From NCBI RefSeq assembly GCF_009857535.1, contig NZ_WWCS01000001.1:186001-250000 (forward strand): 64,000 bases of DNA. Reading direction: 5' to 3'. This document shows positions 32,823 through 42,557 of the stretch, one piece after another; position 1 is the first letter of the stretch; each line of letters opens with the position of its first letter. A program made the translations under genes and the position numbers. The notes beneath the pieces are model-generated. The model was not told the origin of the DNA, made no database searches, and was given only the letters and a program-made list of their open reading frames with translations. This stretch comes from Duganella margarita. GTDB taxonomy: Bacteria; Pseudomonadota; Gammaproteobacteria; Burkholderiales; Burkholderiaceae_D.

Positions 32823-34457
32823 ATGCGCAACAACCAACCAGTCACCAATCGCGAAGTCGAAGTGTTGGACGACCAGGCCATCGTGTCGAAAACGGACCTG
32901 AACGGCAACATCACTTATGTGAATCCTTACTTCACCCAGATCAGCGGCTTTGACGAGGAAGAACTGTTGGGCGCTCCGCAAAACATCGTGCGCCATCCCG
33001 ACATGCCGGCTGAAGCCTTTGCCGACCTGTGGGCGTCGATCAAGGACGGCACGCCGTGGACCGGCATCGTCAAGAACCGCTGCAAGAACGGCGACCATTA
33101 CTGGGTGCGCGCCAACATCACGCCGATCCGCGAAAGCGGCAAGACCATCGGCTACATGTCGGTGCGCGTCAAGGCCGAGCGCCACCAGATCGCCAAGGCC
33201 GAACAGGCCTACCGTACGATCCGCACCGAAGCCAATCACAACATCCGCATCAAGAACGGCCAGGTGATCCATCCCGGCTTCGCCAACCTGCTGTCGCGCC
33301 TGAGCCACGTGTCGCTCGGCTTCCGCATCTGGGCCGCCACCAGCGTAGTCAACGTGCTGCAGGTGCTGGTGTGCGCCGCCGCGCTGATGAACGGCCACGC
33401 CGCCAACAGCTACGGCATCTTCGCCGCCACCTTCCTCGGCCTGCTGATCAACGTCTTCCTGTGGTACACGCTGCGCGTCTCGGTGCTGCAACCGCTGGAC
33501 CGCGCGCTGCACGGCGCCCGCCAGATCGCCGCCGGCGACCTGTCCGGCAGCTTCGACACCGAAGCCACCGATGAAGTGGGCCAGCTGCTGCGCGCCTTGC
33601 AGCAAATGAACAGCAACCTGATCGCCACCATCCGCGACGTCCGCGTCAACGTCGAGACCATGGCCGTGGCCACCCGCCAGATCGCCGCCGGCAACGCCGA
33701 CCTGTCCGGCCGCACCGAAGCGCAGGCCGCCAGCCTGGAAGAAACCGCATCGAGCGTCGAGCAGTTCTCGTCCACCGTCAAGCAGAACGCCGACAACTCG
33801 GAGCAAGCCAACAAGCTGGCGCAAAACGCCTCCGACGTGGCGGTGCAGGGCGGCGTGATCGTGGCCGACGTCATCGCCACCATGGATGAAATCAACAACT
33901 CGTCGCGCAAGATCGTCGACATCATCGGCCTGATCGAAGGCATCGCCTTCCAGACCAACATCCTGGCGCTGAACGCCGCCGTGGAAGCGGCCCGCGCCGG
34001 CGAACAAGGCCGCGGCTTCGCGGTGGTCGCCGGCGAGGTGCGCAACCTGGCCCAGCGCAGCGCCACCGCCGCCAAGGACATCAAGAACCTGATCGACGTC
34101 TCGGTCGGCAAGGTCAGCGCCGGCATGGTGCAGGTCGACCGCGCCGGCGCCACCATGAAGCAAGTGGTGGCCTCGGTGCAGCAGGTCACCGCCATCATGC
34201 GCGAAATCTCGGTCGCCTCGCACGAGCAAAGCATCGGCGTCGACCAGGTCAACTCGGCCATCGCCCACATGGACCAGGTCACGCAGCAGAACGCCGCGCT
34301 GGTCGAAGAGGCAGCCGCCGCCACCGCCAGCCTGGCGCTGGAAGCGGGCGGCCTGACGCAAGCGGTCAGCCTGTTCAAGTTTGGTCCGGCCCGTGGCGCG
34401 CGCAGCGTCCGCGCAGCCGCGTCACAGTCATCCACCGTGAAACGCCTTGCCGCATAA
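32823..34457 (+). CDS. Aer-like PAS-containing methyl-accepting chemotaxis protein
   Basis: 544 residues. An N-terminal PAS domain (about 10-120: [48 protein letters not shown]) matches the FAD-binding sensor of Aer; two membrane helices near 175-215; HAMP; and the signalling domain with its hairpin tip [39 protein letters not shown]. It should sense redox state and drive energy taxis. It is 3 bases upstream of hemN and is preceded by an FNR box, linking taxis to microaerobic respiration. Confidence 0.92.
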   Translation: MRNNQPVTNREVEVLDDQAIVSKTDLNGNITYVNPYFTQISGFDEEELLGAPQNIVRHPDMPAEAFADLWASIKDGTPWTGIVKNRCKNGDHYWVRANITPIRESGKTIGYMSVRVKAERHQIAKAEQAYRTIRTEANHNIRIKNGQVIHPGFANLLSRLSHVSLGFRIWAATSVVNVLQVLVCAAALMNGHAANSYGIFAATFLGLLINVFLWYTLRVSVLQPLDRALHGARQIAAGDLSGSFDTEATDEVGQLLRALQQMNSNLIATIRDVRVNVETMAVATRQIAAGNADLSGRTEAQAASLEETASSVEQFSSTVKQNADNSEQANKLAQNASDVAVQGGVIVADVIATMDEINNSSRKIVDIIGLIEGIAFQTNILALNAAVEAARAGEQGRGFAVVAGEVRNLAQRSATAAKDIKNLIDVSVGKVSAGMVQVDRAGATMKQVVASVQQVTAIMREISVASHEQSIGVDQVNSAIAHMDQVTQQNAALVEEAAAATASLALEAGGLTQAVSLFKFGPARGARSVRAAASQSSTVKRLAA

Positions 34458-34460
34458 ATC

Positions 34461-35873
34461 ATGAATACGCCTTTCCCACCCGTTGAATTTGACGCCGCCA
34501 TCATCACCAAGCTCAGTCAGTCGGGACCACGCTACACCTCTTATCCGACCGCGGACCGCTTCCACAGCGACTTTGGCTACAGCCAGTTCCTGGAAGCGGT
34601 GGCCGGCCTGCGCATGCGCCGCAGTCGCCGGCCCTTGTCGCTGTATGTCCACATTCCGTTCTGCGACACGGTGTGCTACTACTGCGGCTGCAACAAGATC
34701 GTCACCAAGGATCACAGCAAGGCGGCCGTCTACCTCGGCTACCTGAAGCAGGAAATCGACATGCAGGGCCGCCTGTTCGACGGCATGGGCCAGATCGAAC
34801 AGCTGCACTTCGGCGGCGGCACGCCGACCTATTTGAGCGACAAGCAGATGGGCGACCTGATGGCGCACCTGCACGCCAACTTCGATTTCGCCGACGATGC
34901 GCATGGCGAGTATTCGATCGAGATCGATCCGCGCACGGTCAGCGTGGAACGCGTGCACAGCCTGCGCGCGCAGGGTTTCAACCGCATCAGCCTGGGCGTG
35001 CAGGATTTTGACCCGGACGTGCAGAAAGCCGTCAACCGCATCCAGCCGGAAGCCGAGACCCGCGCCGTGATGGATGCCGCCCGCGCCGCCGGTTACCGTT
35101 CGATCAGCATCGACCTGATTTACGGCCTGCCGAAGCAGACCATGACCAGCATGACGCAAACGCTGGACAAGGTGATCGCCGCCTCGCCCGACCGCATCGC
35201 GCTGTACAACTACGCGCACCTGCCGCATATTTTCAAGCCGCAGCGCCGCATCGCCGATGCCGACATGCCGACGCCGGCGGTCAAGCTGGAGCTGCTGGCG
35301 ATGTGCATCCAGCGTTTGTGCGACGCCGGCTACATCTACATCGGCATGGACCATTTCGCCAAGCCGGACGACGAGCTGGCCGTGGCCCAGCGCCAGGGGC
35401 GTTTGCAGCGCAACTTTCAGGGCTATTCCACGCGCGCCGAGTCGGAGCTGATCGCCTGCGGCGTGTCGGCCATCAGCGCGGTCGGCGCCACCTACAGCCA
35501 GAATGAGAAAACGCTGGACGCGTATTACGCCCGGCTGGATGACGGCGTGCTGCCGATCACGCGCGGCATCAAGATGGACAACGACGACCTGCTGCGCCGC
35601 ATGGTGATCAGCAAGTTGATGTGCAATTTCGAGCTGTCGCTGTCGTCGATCGAGCAGGGCTTCCCGATCAATTTCCGCCAGTATTTTGCGGCGGAGCTGG
35701 ACAAGCTGAAGGCGTTCGAGGACGACGGCCTGCTGACCGTCGATGACGAATGGATTTCGGTAACGCCGAAAGGCCGTCTGCTGATCCGCAATATCTGCAT
35801 GGTGTTCGACCGTTATCTGGGCGTGGCGCAGGATGTCGCGCCGCAACCGCTGCGCTACTCGAAGACCATCTGA
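34461..35873 (+). CDS. hemN: Oxygen-independent coproporphyrinogen III oxidase
   Basis: Radical-SAM enzyme that converts coproporphyrinogen III to protoporphyrinogen IX without oxygen, supplying haem for cbb3 oxidase under low O2. 470 residues. N-terminal GPRYTSYPTADRF, cluster motif HIPFCDTVCYYCGCNK (CxxxCxxCxC), GGGTPTYL and GVQDFDPDVQKAVNR are all present, which separates it from the HemW paralogues. Second gene of the FNR-box unit. Confidence 0.95.
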   Translation: MNTPFPPVEFDAAIITKLSQSGPRYTSYPTADRFHSDFGYSQFLEAVAGLRMRRSRRPLSLYVHIPFCDTVCYYCGCNKIVTKDHSKAAVYLGYLKQEIDMQGRLFDGMGQIEQLHFGGGTPTYLSDKQMGDLMAHLHANFDFADDAHGEYSIEIDPRTVSVERVHSLRAQGFNRISLGVQDFDPDVQKAVNRIQPEAETRAVMDAARAAGYRSISIDLIYGLPKQTMTSMTQTLDKVIAASPDRIALYNYAHLPHIFKPQRRIADADMPTPAVKLELLAMCIQRLCDAGYIYIGMDHFAKPDDELAVAQRQGRLQRNFQGYSTRAESELIACGVSAISAVGATYSQNEKTLDAYYARLDDGVLPITRGIKMDNDDLLRRMVISKLMCNFELSLSSIEQGFPINFRQYFAAELDKLKAFEDDGLLTVDDEWISVTPKGRLLIRNICMVFDRYLGVAQDVAPQPLRYSKTI

Positions 35874-35880
35874 GGATGTC

Positions 35881-36675
35881 ATGAATGCCGCCCAGCTACT
35901 GCCAGTGTTTGTGGTCGGCCTGGCCGGCAGCATCCACTGCGTTGGCATGTGCGGCGGCATCGTCACCGCGATGTCCACCACCACACGCAGCACCGTCATT
36001 CCCGCGCACGCGGGAATCCATGCTGAGTATCCGCTCAGGCGTTCCATGGGTTCCCGCGTGCGCGGGAACGACGTGGCGCATGTACTGTCCTACAACGCCG
36101 GCCGCATCAGCAGCTACATGCTGGCTGGCGCCCTGGCTGGCGGCCTGGCCAGCGGCGCCCGCAACATGGCGGCGCTGGCCGGCATCCAGCTCGGCTTCTA
36201 CTGGCTGGCCAACCTGATGCTTGTCGCCCTCGGCCTGTACCTGATGAACGCCTGGCGCGGCCTGGCCGTATTGGAGCAGGGCGGGCGCGTACTTTGGCAA
36301 CGCGCGCAACCGCTCATCGCCCCAGCCATGAAAACCCTGATGCCGGCCGATACCGGGCCTAAATCCTACGCCCTCGGCGCGCTGTGGGGCTGGCTCCCGT
36401 GCGGCATGGTCTACAGCGTGCTGACCACCGCGCTGCTGAGCGGCTCGGCCGCCGACGGCGCCGCGCTGATGCTGGCCTTCGGCCTCGGCACGCTGCCGAT
36501 GCTGACCGGCCTTGGCATGCTCGGCGCACGGCTGCAACAAGCCATGCAGCGCCGCCAGGTCCGCATCGCCTGCGGCCTGCTGGTGCTGGCCTTCGGCGTC
36601 CTCGGGCTTGCCCGCGCAGCGGGAGGCGTCACGCCCGAATGGATGGAAATGCTATGCCTCACACCACACCCTTGA
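35881..36675 (+). CDS. Sulfite exporter TauE/SafE-family membrane protein of the cbb3 locus
   Basis: 264 residues with six or seven membrane helices; begins LLPVFVVGLAGSIHCVGMCG, GIVTA, the signature of the TauE/SafE-like protein that accompanies ccoI/ccoS and probably helps copper delivery or cytochrome assembly. Residues about 38-66 (including VIPAHAGIH and MGSRVRGND) are the translation of an in-frame copy of the dispersed ~80-bp repeat placed in the loop between the first two helices. ATG 35881 follows TGAGGATGTC. It overlaps ccoI by 22 bases. Confidence 0.88.
   Translation: MNAAQLLPVFVVGLAGSIHCVGMCGGIVTAMSTTTRSTVIPAHAGIHAEYPLRRSMGSRVRGNDVAHVLSYNAGRISSYMLAGALAGGLASGARNMAALAGIQLGFYWLANLMLVALGLYLMNAWRGLAVLEQGGRVLWQRAQPLIAPAMKTLMPADTGPKSYALGALWGWLPCGMVYSVLTTALLSGSAADGAALMLAFGLGTLPMLTGLGMLGARLQQAMQRRQVRIACGLLVLAFGVLGLARAAGGVTPEWMEMLCLTPHP
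35993..36073. repeat. Copy 3 of the ~80-bp repeat, inside a coding sequence
   Basis: Starts CCGTCATTCCCGCGCACGC and ends GCGTGCGCGGGAACGACG. At 81 bases it is a multiple of three and contains no stop in the TauE/SafE frame, so it adds about 27 residues and leaves the downstream helices in frame. Intergenic copies are at 3953-4031 and 23977-24056. Confidence 0.88.
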
Positions 36676-39116
36676 ACGTCCTGGCGCCCGCACCGTGCTA
36701 CCACTGCGGCCAGACGCTGCCCGATGTGGTGGATCACGCCTGGACCATCACCATCGCCGGCGAACCGCACACCATGTGCTGCCCCGGCTGCGCTGCCGTG
36801 GCGCAGACCATCGTCGACCTGGGCCAGGAAAGCTACTACCGCGACCGCACCGCCTATGCCGCCAGCGCAGAAGGCGCCCAGCAGCTGCCGCCGGAACTGC
36901 AACTGTACGACAACGCCGACCCGCGCTTCGCGCTCGATGAAGACAGCCGCGAATCGACCTTCACGGTGGAGGGCATCCGCTGCGCCGCCTGCGTATGGCT
37001 GATCGAAAACCGGCTGGCCCGTCTACCCGGCGTCGACAGCGCGCAGCTCAACGTCGCCACTGAGAAGCTCTACGTGCGCTGGCGCCGCGATGCCTGCCAG
37101 CCAGGCGACATCCTCGGCGCGCTGCACACCATCGGCTACGCCGCCTATCCGTACGAAGCCGACCGCCACGCCGGCCAGCAGCAGCGCGCCGCAAAGACGC
37201 TGGGCCGCCAGCTGTTCGTCGCCGGGCTGTCGATGATGCAGGTGATGATGTACGTCGCCCCGTCCTACCTGGCGCACGACGACGGCACGCTGGACGACAG
37301 CATGGCCTCGCTGATGCGCTGGGCCAGCCTGCTGCTGACGCTGCCCGCCATCAGCTACTCGGCGCTGCCGTTCTGGCGCGGCGCCATCACCAGCCTGCGT
37401 GCGCGGGCGCTGGGCATGGACGTGCCGGTCGCACTGGGCATCGCCGCCGCATTTGGCGCCAGCGTCATCGCCACCTTCACCGGCAAGGGCGAGGTGTGGT
37501 TCGACTCGGTGACCATGTTCATCTTCCTGCTGCTGTGCAGCCGCTACCTGGAACTGCGCGCGCGCCGCAAGGCCGGCGCCGCACTGGAGCGCTTGCAGCA
37601 CGCGCTGCCGGCATCGGCCTCGCTGCTGGAGAACTATCCGGCCAGCCGCGCCGCCACCATCGTGCGCGCGGCGTCGCTGGCTGTGGATAACATCATTGTT
37701 ATCAAACCCGGCGAAGCGGTGGCCGCCGACAGCATCATCATCGAAGGCCGCACCTCGCTCGACCTGTCGCTGCTGAGCGGCGAGAGCGTACCGGTGCCGA
37801 AATCCACCGGCGACGCCATTCCCGGCGGCGCCATCAACGCCAGCAGCGTGGTGCTGGCGCGCGTCACGCGCAAGGCGCAGGACAGCACCTTGTCCGATCT
37901 GGTGAAACTGATCAACCGCGCCGGCGGCGACAAGCCGCGCATCGCGCTGTGGGCCGACCGCGTGGCCGCGTATTTCGTCGCCGGCCTGCTCTTGTTTGCG
38001 CTGGCCGCCTTCAGCTTCTGGTTCTGGCACGACGGCAGCATCGCGCGCGCCTGGCCGATCGCGATCGCGGTGCTGGTGGTGTCCTGCCCGTGCGCGCTGT
38101 CGCTGGCCACGCCCACCGCGCTGGCCGCCGCCACCGACAACCTGCTGAGGCAAGGCGTGCTGGTGACCGGCCCGCAAACCCTGGAGACCCTGCACCGCAC
38201 CACCCACGTGGTGCTGGACAAGACCGGCACGCTGACCTGGGGCCGGCCGGTGCTGCAGGGGATACAGGAACTGGGCGCGATGCGCGCCGACTTCTGCCTG
38301 CAGGTGGCGGCCGCGCTGGAAACCGGCAGCGCCCATCCGCTGGCGCGCGCCATCATCAGCGCCGCCGACGAAGCTGGGCGGCACCACTGGAGCGCCGTGG
38401 CGCTGACCGAAACCGCCGGCTGCGGCCTGGAAGGCACGGTGCACAATCGCCGCTACCGCCTGGGCAGCGCGCAGTTCGTCGCCGGCATCGCCGGTCTGGC
38501 GCCGGAACGTGCGGTGGCCGATGGCGTGACGCCGGTCTACCTCGGCGTCGAGGGCCAGTGGCTGGCCTGTCTCCAACTGCATGACGGCCTGCGACCCGAT
38601 GCGCAGGAAACCGTCGACTACTTCCGCCGGCGCGGCAAGACCGTGGTGCTGGTCAGCGGCGACGATGACGTGCTGGCGCGCCGCGTCGGCGACCAGCTGG
38701 GCATCGAAACCACGGTCGGCGGCTACCTGCCGGCCGACAAACTCAATTTCGTGCAGCAGATGCAGCGGCGCGGCTGCGTGGTGACCATGATCGGCGACGG
38801 CATCAACGACGCCGCCGTGCTGGGCGCCGCCGACGTCTCGTTCGCCATGGGCAGCGGCGCCGCGCTGGCGCAGGCGCATGCCGATGCGGTGCTGCTCAAC
38901 GGCCGCCTGGGTGCGGTGGCCGACAGCGCCCGCGTGGCCGAGCGTACCATGTGCATTATCCGCCAGAATCTCGGCTGGGCAACGGTCTACAACGTGGTGG
39001 CGATTCCAGCCGCCGCCATGGGCTGGCTCAATCCGTGGCTGTCGGGCGTCGGCATGGCGCTCAGCTCGGCCGTGGTGGTGCTCAATGCGCTGCGCCTGAG
39101 GAAAGGGACCGACTGA
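36654..39116 (+). CDS. ccoI: Copper-translocating P1B-type ATPase for cbb3 assembly
   Basis: 820 residues. N-terminal cysteine-rich segment (CYHCGQTLPD, CCPGCAAVAQTIVDLG), an HMA domain with GIRCAACVWLIE, eight membrane helices, the ion-path motif SCPCALSLATPTAL (Cys478/Cys480), phosphorylation site Asp522 in LDKTGTLTWG and the hinge GDGINDAAVL. CcoI/FixI exports Cu to the periplasm for the CcoN heme-copper site. ATG 36654 lies inside the end of the TauE/SafE gene; the following ccoS shares one base (TGATG). Confidence 0.95.
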   Translation: MPHTTPLNVLAPAPCYHCGQTLPDVVDHAWTITIAGEPHTMCCPGCAAVAQTIVDLGQESYYRDRTAYAASAEGAQQLPPELQLYDNADPRFALDEDSRESTFTVEGIRCAACVWLIENRLARLPGVDSAQLNVATEKLYVRWRRDACQPGDILGALHTIGYAAYPYEADRHAGQQQRAAKTLGRQLFVAGLSMMQVMMYVAPSYLAHDDGTLDDSMASLMRWASLLLTLPAISYSALPFWRGAITSLRARALGMDVPVALGIAAAFGASVIATFTGKGEVWFDSVTMFIFLLLCSRYLELRARRKAGAALERLQHALPASASLLENYPASRAATIVRAASLAVDNIIVIKPGEAVAADSIIIEGRTSLDLSLLSGESVPVPKSTGDAIPGGAINASSVVLARVTRKAQDSTLSDLVKLINRAGGDKPRIALWADRVAAYFVAGLLLFALAAFSFWFWHDGSIARAWPIAIAVLVVSCPCALSLATPTALAAATDNLLRQGVLVTGPQTLETLHRTTHVVLDKTGTLTWGRPVLQGIQELGAMRADFCLQVAAALETGSAHPLARAIISAADEAGRHHWSAVALTETAGCGLEGTVHNRRYRLGSAQFVAGIAGLAPERAVADGVTPVYLGVEGQWLACLQLHDGLRPDAQETVDYFRRRGKTVVLVSGDDDVLARRVGDQLGIETTVGGYLPADKLNFVQQMQRRGCVVTMIGDGINDAAVLGAADVSFAMGSGAALAQAHADAVLLNGRLGAVADSARVAERTMCIIRQNLGWATVYNVVAIPAAAMGWLNPWLSGVGMALSSAVVVLNALRLRKGTD

Positions 39117-39277
39117 TGGAAGCCCTTTACCTGCTCATTCCGCTCAGCGTGGTGCTGGTGTTCGTGGCGCTATGGATCTTCTTCCGCGCTTCCGACGACG
39201 GCCAGTTCGACGACCTGGTCGGCCCGGCGCTGCGCATCCTGCAAGACGACGACAAGCCGCCCATCGATCACAAGTGA
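39116..39277 (+). CDS. ccoS: cbb3-type cytochrome oxidase assembly protein CcoS
   Basis: 53 residues: one membrane helix (LYLLIPLSVVLVFVALWIFF) and the conserved cytoplasmic segment RASDDGQFDDLVGPALRIL. CcoS is needed for cofactor insertion into cbb3 oxidase. The ATG overlaps the ccoI stop by one base, so it ends the first cco transcription unit. Confidence 0.93.
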   Translation: MEALYLLIPLSVVLVFVALWIFFRASDDGQFDDLVGPALRILQDDDKPPIDHK

Positions 39278-39288
39278 TCCGGCGAATT

Positions 39289-39302
39289 TTGACTTATATC
39301 AA
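39289..39302. promoter_or_regulatory. FNR box upstream of ccoN (promoter-distal)
   Basis: TTGAC-TTAT-ATCAA differs from TTGAT-N4-ATCAA at one position. Centred 72 bases before the ccoN start. A -10-like TAAGTA at 39321-39326 fits activation from a class II position with a start near 39337. Confidence 0.75.
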
Positions 39303-39330
39303 GGATTTTTAAGCCTCTCCTAAGTAACCT

Positions 39331-39344
39331 TTGACCTACATCAT
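39331..39344. promoter_or_regulatory. Second FNR-like box upstream of ccoN
   Basis: TTGAC-CTAC-ATCAT carries one mismatch in each half site relative to TTGAT-N4-ATCAA. Its centre is 42 bases downstream of the first box, so it would overlap the predicted transcription start and could act to dampen rather than activate. Confidence 0.5.
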
Positions 39345-39367
39345 CAAAGTGTTCCGGGGAGAATCAA

Positions 39368-40789
39368 TTGGATCAACACTATAACTACAAGGTCGTGAAG
39401 CAGTTCACGATTGCGACCGTAGTCTGGGGCGTCGTGGGCATGCTGGTCGGCGTGATCATCGCCGCGCAGCTGGCCTGGCCGGCGCTGAATCTGGACATTC
39501 CATGGCTGACTTATGGCCGTCTGCGTCCGCTGCATACCAACGCGGTGATTTTTGCGTTCGGTATCTGCGGCCTGTTTGCTACCTCGTATTACGTGGTACA
39601 ACGCACCTGCCAGGTGCGCCTGTTTTCCGACAAACTGGCCGCCTTCACCTTCTGGGGCTGGCAGGCCGTGATCCTGAGCGCGGTCGTGACGCTGCCGATG
39701 GGCCTGACCCGCGGCAAGGAATACGCCGAGCTGGAATGGCCGATTTCCATCCTGATCGCGCTGGTGTGGGTGTCGTACGCCGTGGTGTTCTTCGGCACCC
39801 TGATCAAGCGCAAGGTCAAGCACATCTACGTGGCCAACTGGTTCTTCGCCGCCTACATCATCGCCGTGACGATCCTCCACGTGGTCAACGGCATGTCGAT
39901 GCCGGCCTCGCTGTTCAAATCGTATTCGGTCTACGCCGGCGTGCAGGACGCGATGATCCAGTGGTGGTACGGCCACAATGCGGTCGGCTTCATCCTCACC
40001 GCCGGCTACCTGGGCATGGTCTACTACTTCATTCCGAAGCAGGCCGAGCGTCCGGTGTACTCGTATCGCCTGTCGATCGTCCACTTCTGGGCGCTGATCT
40101 TCACCTACATGTGGGCCGGTCCGCACCACCTGCACTACACCGCGCTGCCGGACTGGACGCAATCGGTCGGCATGGTGTTCTCGCTGGTGCTGCTGGCGCC
40201 AAGCTGGGGCGGCATGATCAACGGCATGATGACCTTGTCGGGCGCCTGGCACAAGCTGCGCACCGACCCGATCCTGAAGTTCATGATCGTTTCGCTGTCG
40301 TTCTACGGCATCGCCACCTTCGAAGGTCCGATGATGTCGATCAAGACCATCAACTCGCTGTCGCACTACACCGACTGGACCATCGCCCACGTGCACGGCG
40401 GCGCACTCGGTTGGGTCGGCTTCATCACCATGGGTTCGATCTACTACATCATCCCGCGCATCGCCGGCGAGCAGAAGATGTATTCGACCAAGCTGATCGA
40501 CCTGCACTTCTGGGTCGCCACCATCGGCGTGGTGCTGTACATCGCCGCCATGTGGATTGCCGGCGTGATGCAGGGCCTGATGTGGCGCGCGGTCAATCCG
40601 GACGGCACGCTGACCTACACCTTTGCGGAAAGCGTCAAGGCCACCTATCCGTACTACGTGGTGCGCTTTACCGGCGGCCTGCTGTACCTGGGCGGCATGT
40701 GCGTGATGGCCTACAACACGTGGATGACCTTGCGTAACACCAAGACTGCGGTCGCGCCAATTCCGGCGGTCAACGCAGCCCACGCCTGA
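39368..40789 (+). CDS. ccoN: cbb3-type cytochrome c oxidase subunit I
   Basis: Catalytic haem-copper subunit reducing O2 with high affinity. 473 residues with about 12 membrane helices and the expected histidine sites: [36 protein letters not shown] and [10 protein letters not shown]. The start is TTG 39368 ([13 protein letters not shown]), which is the conserved N-terminus, after GGGGAGAATCAA. First gene of ccoNOQP-ccoG-fixH. Confidence 0.96.
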   Translation: MDQHYNYKVVKQFTIATVVWGVVGMLVGVIIAAQLAWPALNLDIPWLTYGRLRPLHTNAVIFAFGICGLFATSYYVVQRTCQVRLFSDKLAAFTFWGWQAVILSAVVTLPMGLTRGKEYAELEWPISILIALVWVSYAVVFFGTLIKRKVKHIYVANWFFAAYIIAVTILHVVNGMSMPASLFKSYSVYAGVQDAMIQWWYGHNAVGFILTAGYLGMVYYFIPKQAERPVYSYRLSIVHFWALIFTYMWAGPHHLHYTALPDWTQSVGMVFSLVLLAPSWGGMINGMMTLSGAWHKLRTDPILKFMIVSLSFYGIATFEGPMMSIKTINSLSHYTDWTIAHVHGGALGWVGFITMGSIYYIIPRIAGEQKMYSTKLIDLHFWVATIGVVLYIAAMWIAGVMQGLMWRAVNPDGTLTYTFAESVKATYPYYVVRFTGGLLYLGGMCVMAYNTWMTLRNTKTAVAPIPAVNAAHA

Positions 40790-40803
40790 TATCGGAGCAC
40801 AGT

Positions 40804-41418
40804 ATGAAATTTTCCCATGAATGGATCGAGAAAAATCCCTGGCTGCTGATCGCGCTGGTGACGCTGGTGATCAGCGTCGGCGGCGCCGTCGAGATCGTGC
40901 CGCTTTTCTTCCAGAAGTCGACCACGGAACCGGTGGCGGGCCTCAAGCCGTACTCGCCGCTGCGCCTGGCCGGCCGCGACATCTACATCCGCGAAGGCTG
41001 CTACAACTGCCACTCGCAGATGGTGCGGCCGCTGCGCGCCGAGACCGAGCGCTATGGCCACTACTCGGTGGCCGGCGAGTTCGTCTACGACCACCCGTTC
41101 CAGTGGGGTTCCAAGCGCACCGGGCCCGACCTGGCGCGCGTGGGGGGCCGCTACTCCGACGAATGGCACCGCGATCACCTGAACAATCCGCGCGACGTGG
41201 TGCCGGAATCGAATATGCCGAACTACCCGTGGTTGTCGAAAAACACGCTGGTGCCGGCCGAGATCCAGCCGAAGATGCGCGCGCTGCGCCGCACCGGTGT
41301 GCCGTACACCGACGCCGAGATCGCCGCCGCGCCGGAAGAGCTCAAGGACAAGACGGAACAAGACGCCCTGATCGCCTATCTGCAAGGCCTGGGCACCCTG
41401 ATCAAAACGAGGAACTAG
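40804..41418 (+). CDS. ccoO: cbb3-type cytochrome c oxidase subunit II (monohaem)
   Basis: 204 residues. One N-terminal membrane helix, then a periplasmic cytochrome c domain with the haem-attachment motif [14 protein letters not shown] and a methionine-rich segment [12 protein letters not shown] that supplies the axial Met. Transfers electrons from CcoP to CcoN. 14 bases after ccoN. Confidence 0.96.
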   Translation: MKFSHEWIEKNPWLLIALVTLVISVGGAVEIVPLFFQKSTTEPVAGLKPYSPLRLAGRDIYIREGCYNCHSQMVRPLRAETERYGHYSVAGEFVYDHPFQWGSKRTGPDLARVGGRYSDEWHRDHLNNPRDVVPESNMPNYPWLSKNTLVPAEIQPKMRALRRTGVPYTDAEIAAAPEELKDKTEQDALIAYLQGLGTLIKTRN

Positions 41419-41419
41419 C

Positions 41420-41587
41420 ATGGCTATCGATACATTGTTTGACCACGCCAGCAGCATCATGACGGTGATCTCGTTCATCACCTTTGGCGGTATCCTGTGG
41501 TGGGTGTATGTGCACCGCAAGGCGGACGACTTCGCGGCGGCCGCCAACCTGCCGTTTGCCGACGACGAGGAGGTGCACCATGGCTGA
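41420..41587 (+). CDS. ccoQ: cbb3-type cytochrome c oxidase subunit CcoQ/FixQ
   Basis: 55 residues: one membrane helix (IMTVISFITFGGILWWVYVH) and a charged tail RKADDFAAAANLPFADDEE. CcoQ stabilises the complex. The ATG is one base after the ccoO stop, and the ccoP ATG lies inside the last codons (41580), an 8-base overlap. Confidence 0.92.
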   Translation: MAIDTLFDHASSIMTVISFITFGGILWWVYVHRKADDFAAAANLPFADDEEVHHG

Positions 41588-42557
41588 TTTCACCAACGGC
41601 TTCTGGGATATCTACATCGCCGCGCTGACCCTGCTGGGCATCATCGGCTGCGGCATCCTGCTGTACTCGCAATCGAAGGTCAAGGTCGCCAAGAGCGACG
41701 CCGGCCAGACCGAAAAAGTGGACACGACAGGCCACGTCTGGGACGAAGACCTGACCGAGCTGAACACGCCGATGCCGCGCTGGTGGATGTGGCTGTTCTA
41801 CATCACCATCGTGTTCGCGCTGGCCTATTTGTTCCTGTATCCGGGCCTGGGCAGCTACGCGGGCAAGCTGGGCTGGAAATCCAGCGGCCAGTACCAGACC
41901 GAGCTGGCCAAGGCCGACGCCGAATACGGTCCGCTGTTCGCCAAGTACCAGCAGCAGGACCTGAAAACCGTGGCGGCCGATCCGCAAGCGCACGCCATCG
42001 GCGAGCGCCTGTTCCTGACCTACTGCGCGCAGTGCCACGGCTCGGATGCACGCGGCAATAAAGGCTTCCCGAACCTGACCGACAAGGACTGGCTGTTCGG
42101 CGGCGCGCCGGAAACCATCCAGGAAACCATCCTGCACGGCCGCGTTGGCGCCATGCCGCCGATGGGCGCCGCCGTCGGTGGCGACAAGGAAGTGGAAGCG
42201 GTCGCGCATTACGTGCTGAGCCTGTCCGGCTCGACCCACGATCCGATCAAGTCGGTGTTCGGCAAGGACAAGTTCGGCGCCTGCATGGCCTGCCACGGTG
42301 CGGACGCCAAGGGCAACCAGACGCTCGGCGCGCCTAACCTGACCGACAAGATCTGGCTGTTTGGCGGCAGTGTGGAAACCATCAAGGAGACCATCAACAA
42401 GGGCCGCACCACCACCATGCCGGCGTTTGCCGACTTCCTCGGCGAAGCCAAGGTGCATGTGCTGGCGGCATACGTCTGGAGCCTGTCGAACAACCCTGCC
42501 GAGGCTGCCGCTCCCGCAGCAGCCCCTGCTGATCCACCGGTAGCAGCTGAAAAATGA
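41580..42557 (+). CDS. ccoP: cbb3-type cytochrome c oxidase subunit III (dihaem)
   Basis: 325 residues. Two membrane helices (about 15-35 and 75-95), the family segment GHVWDEDLTELNTPMPRWW, then two cytochrome c domains with CAQCHG and CMACHG attachment motifs. It is the electron entry subunit. The C-terminal tail is Ala/Pro-rich (AEAAAPAAAPADPPVAAEK). It overlaps ccoG by ATGA. Confidence 0.96.
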   Translation: MADFTNGFWDIYIAALTLLGIIGCGILLYSQSKVKVAKSDAGQTEKVDTTGHVWDEDLTELNTPMPRWWMWLFYITIVFALAYLFLYPGLGSYAGKLGWKSSGQYQTELAKADAEYGPLFAKYQQQDLKTVAADPQAHAIGERLFLTYCAQCHGSDARGNKGFPNLTDKDWLFGGAPETIQETILHGRVGAMPPMGAAVGGDKEVEAVAHYVLSLSGSTHDPIKSVFGKDKFGACMACHGADAKGNQTLGAPNLTDKIWLFGGSVETIKETINKGRTTTMPAFADFLGEAKVHVLAAYVWSLSNNPAEAAAPAAAPADPPVAAEK

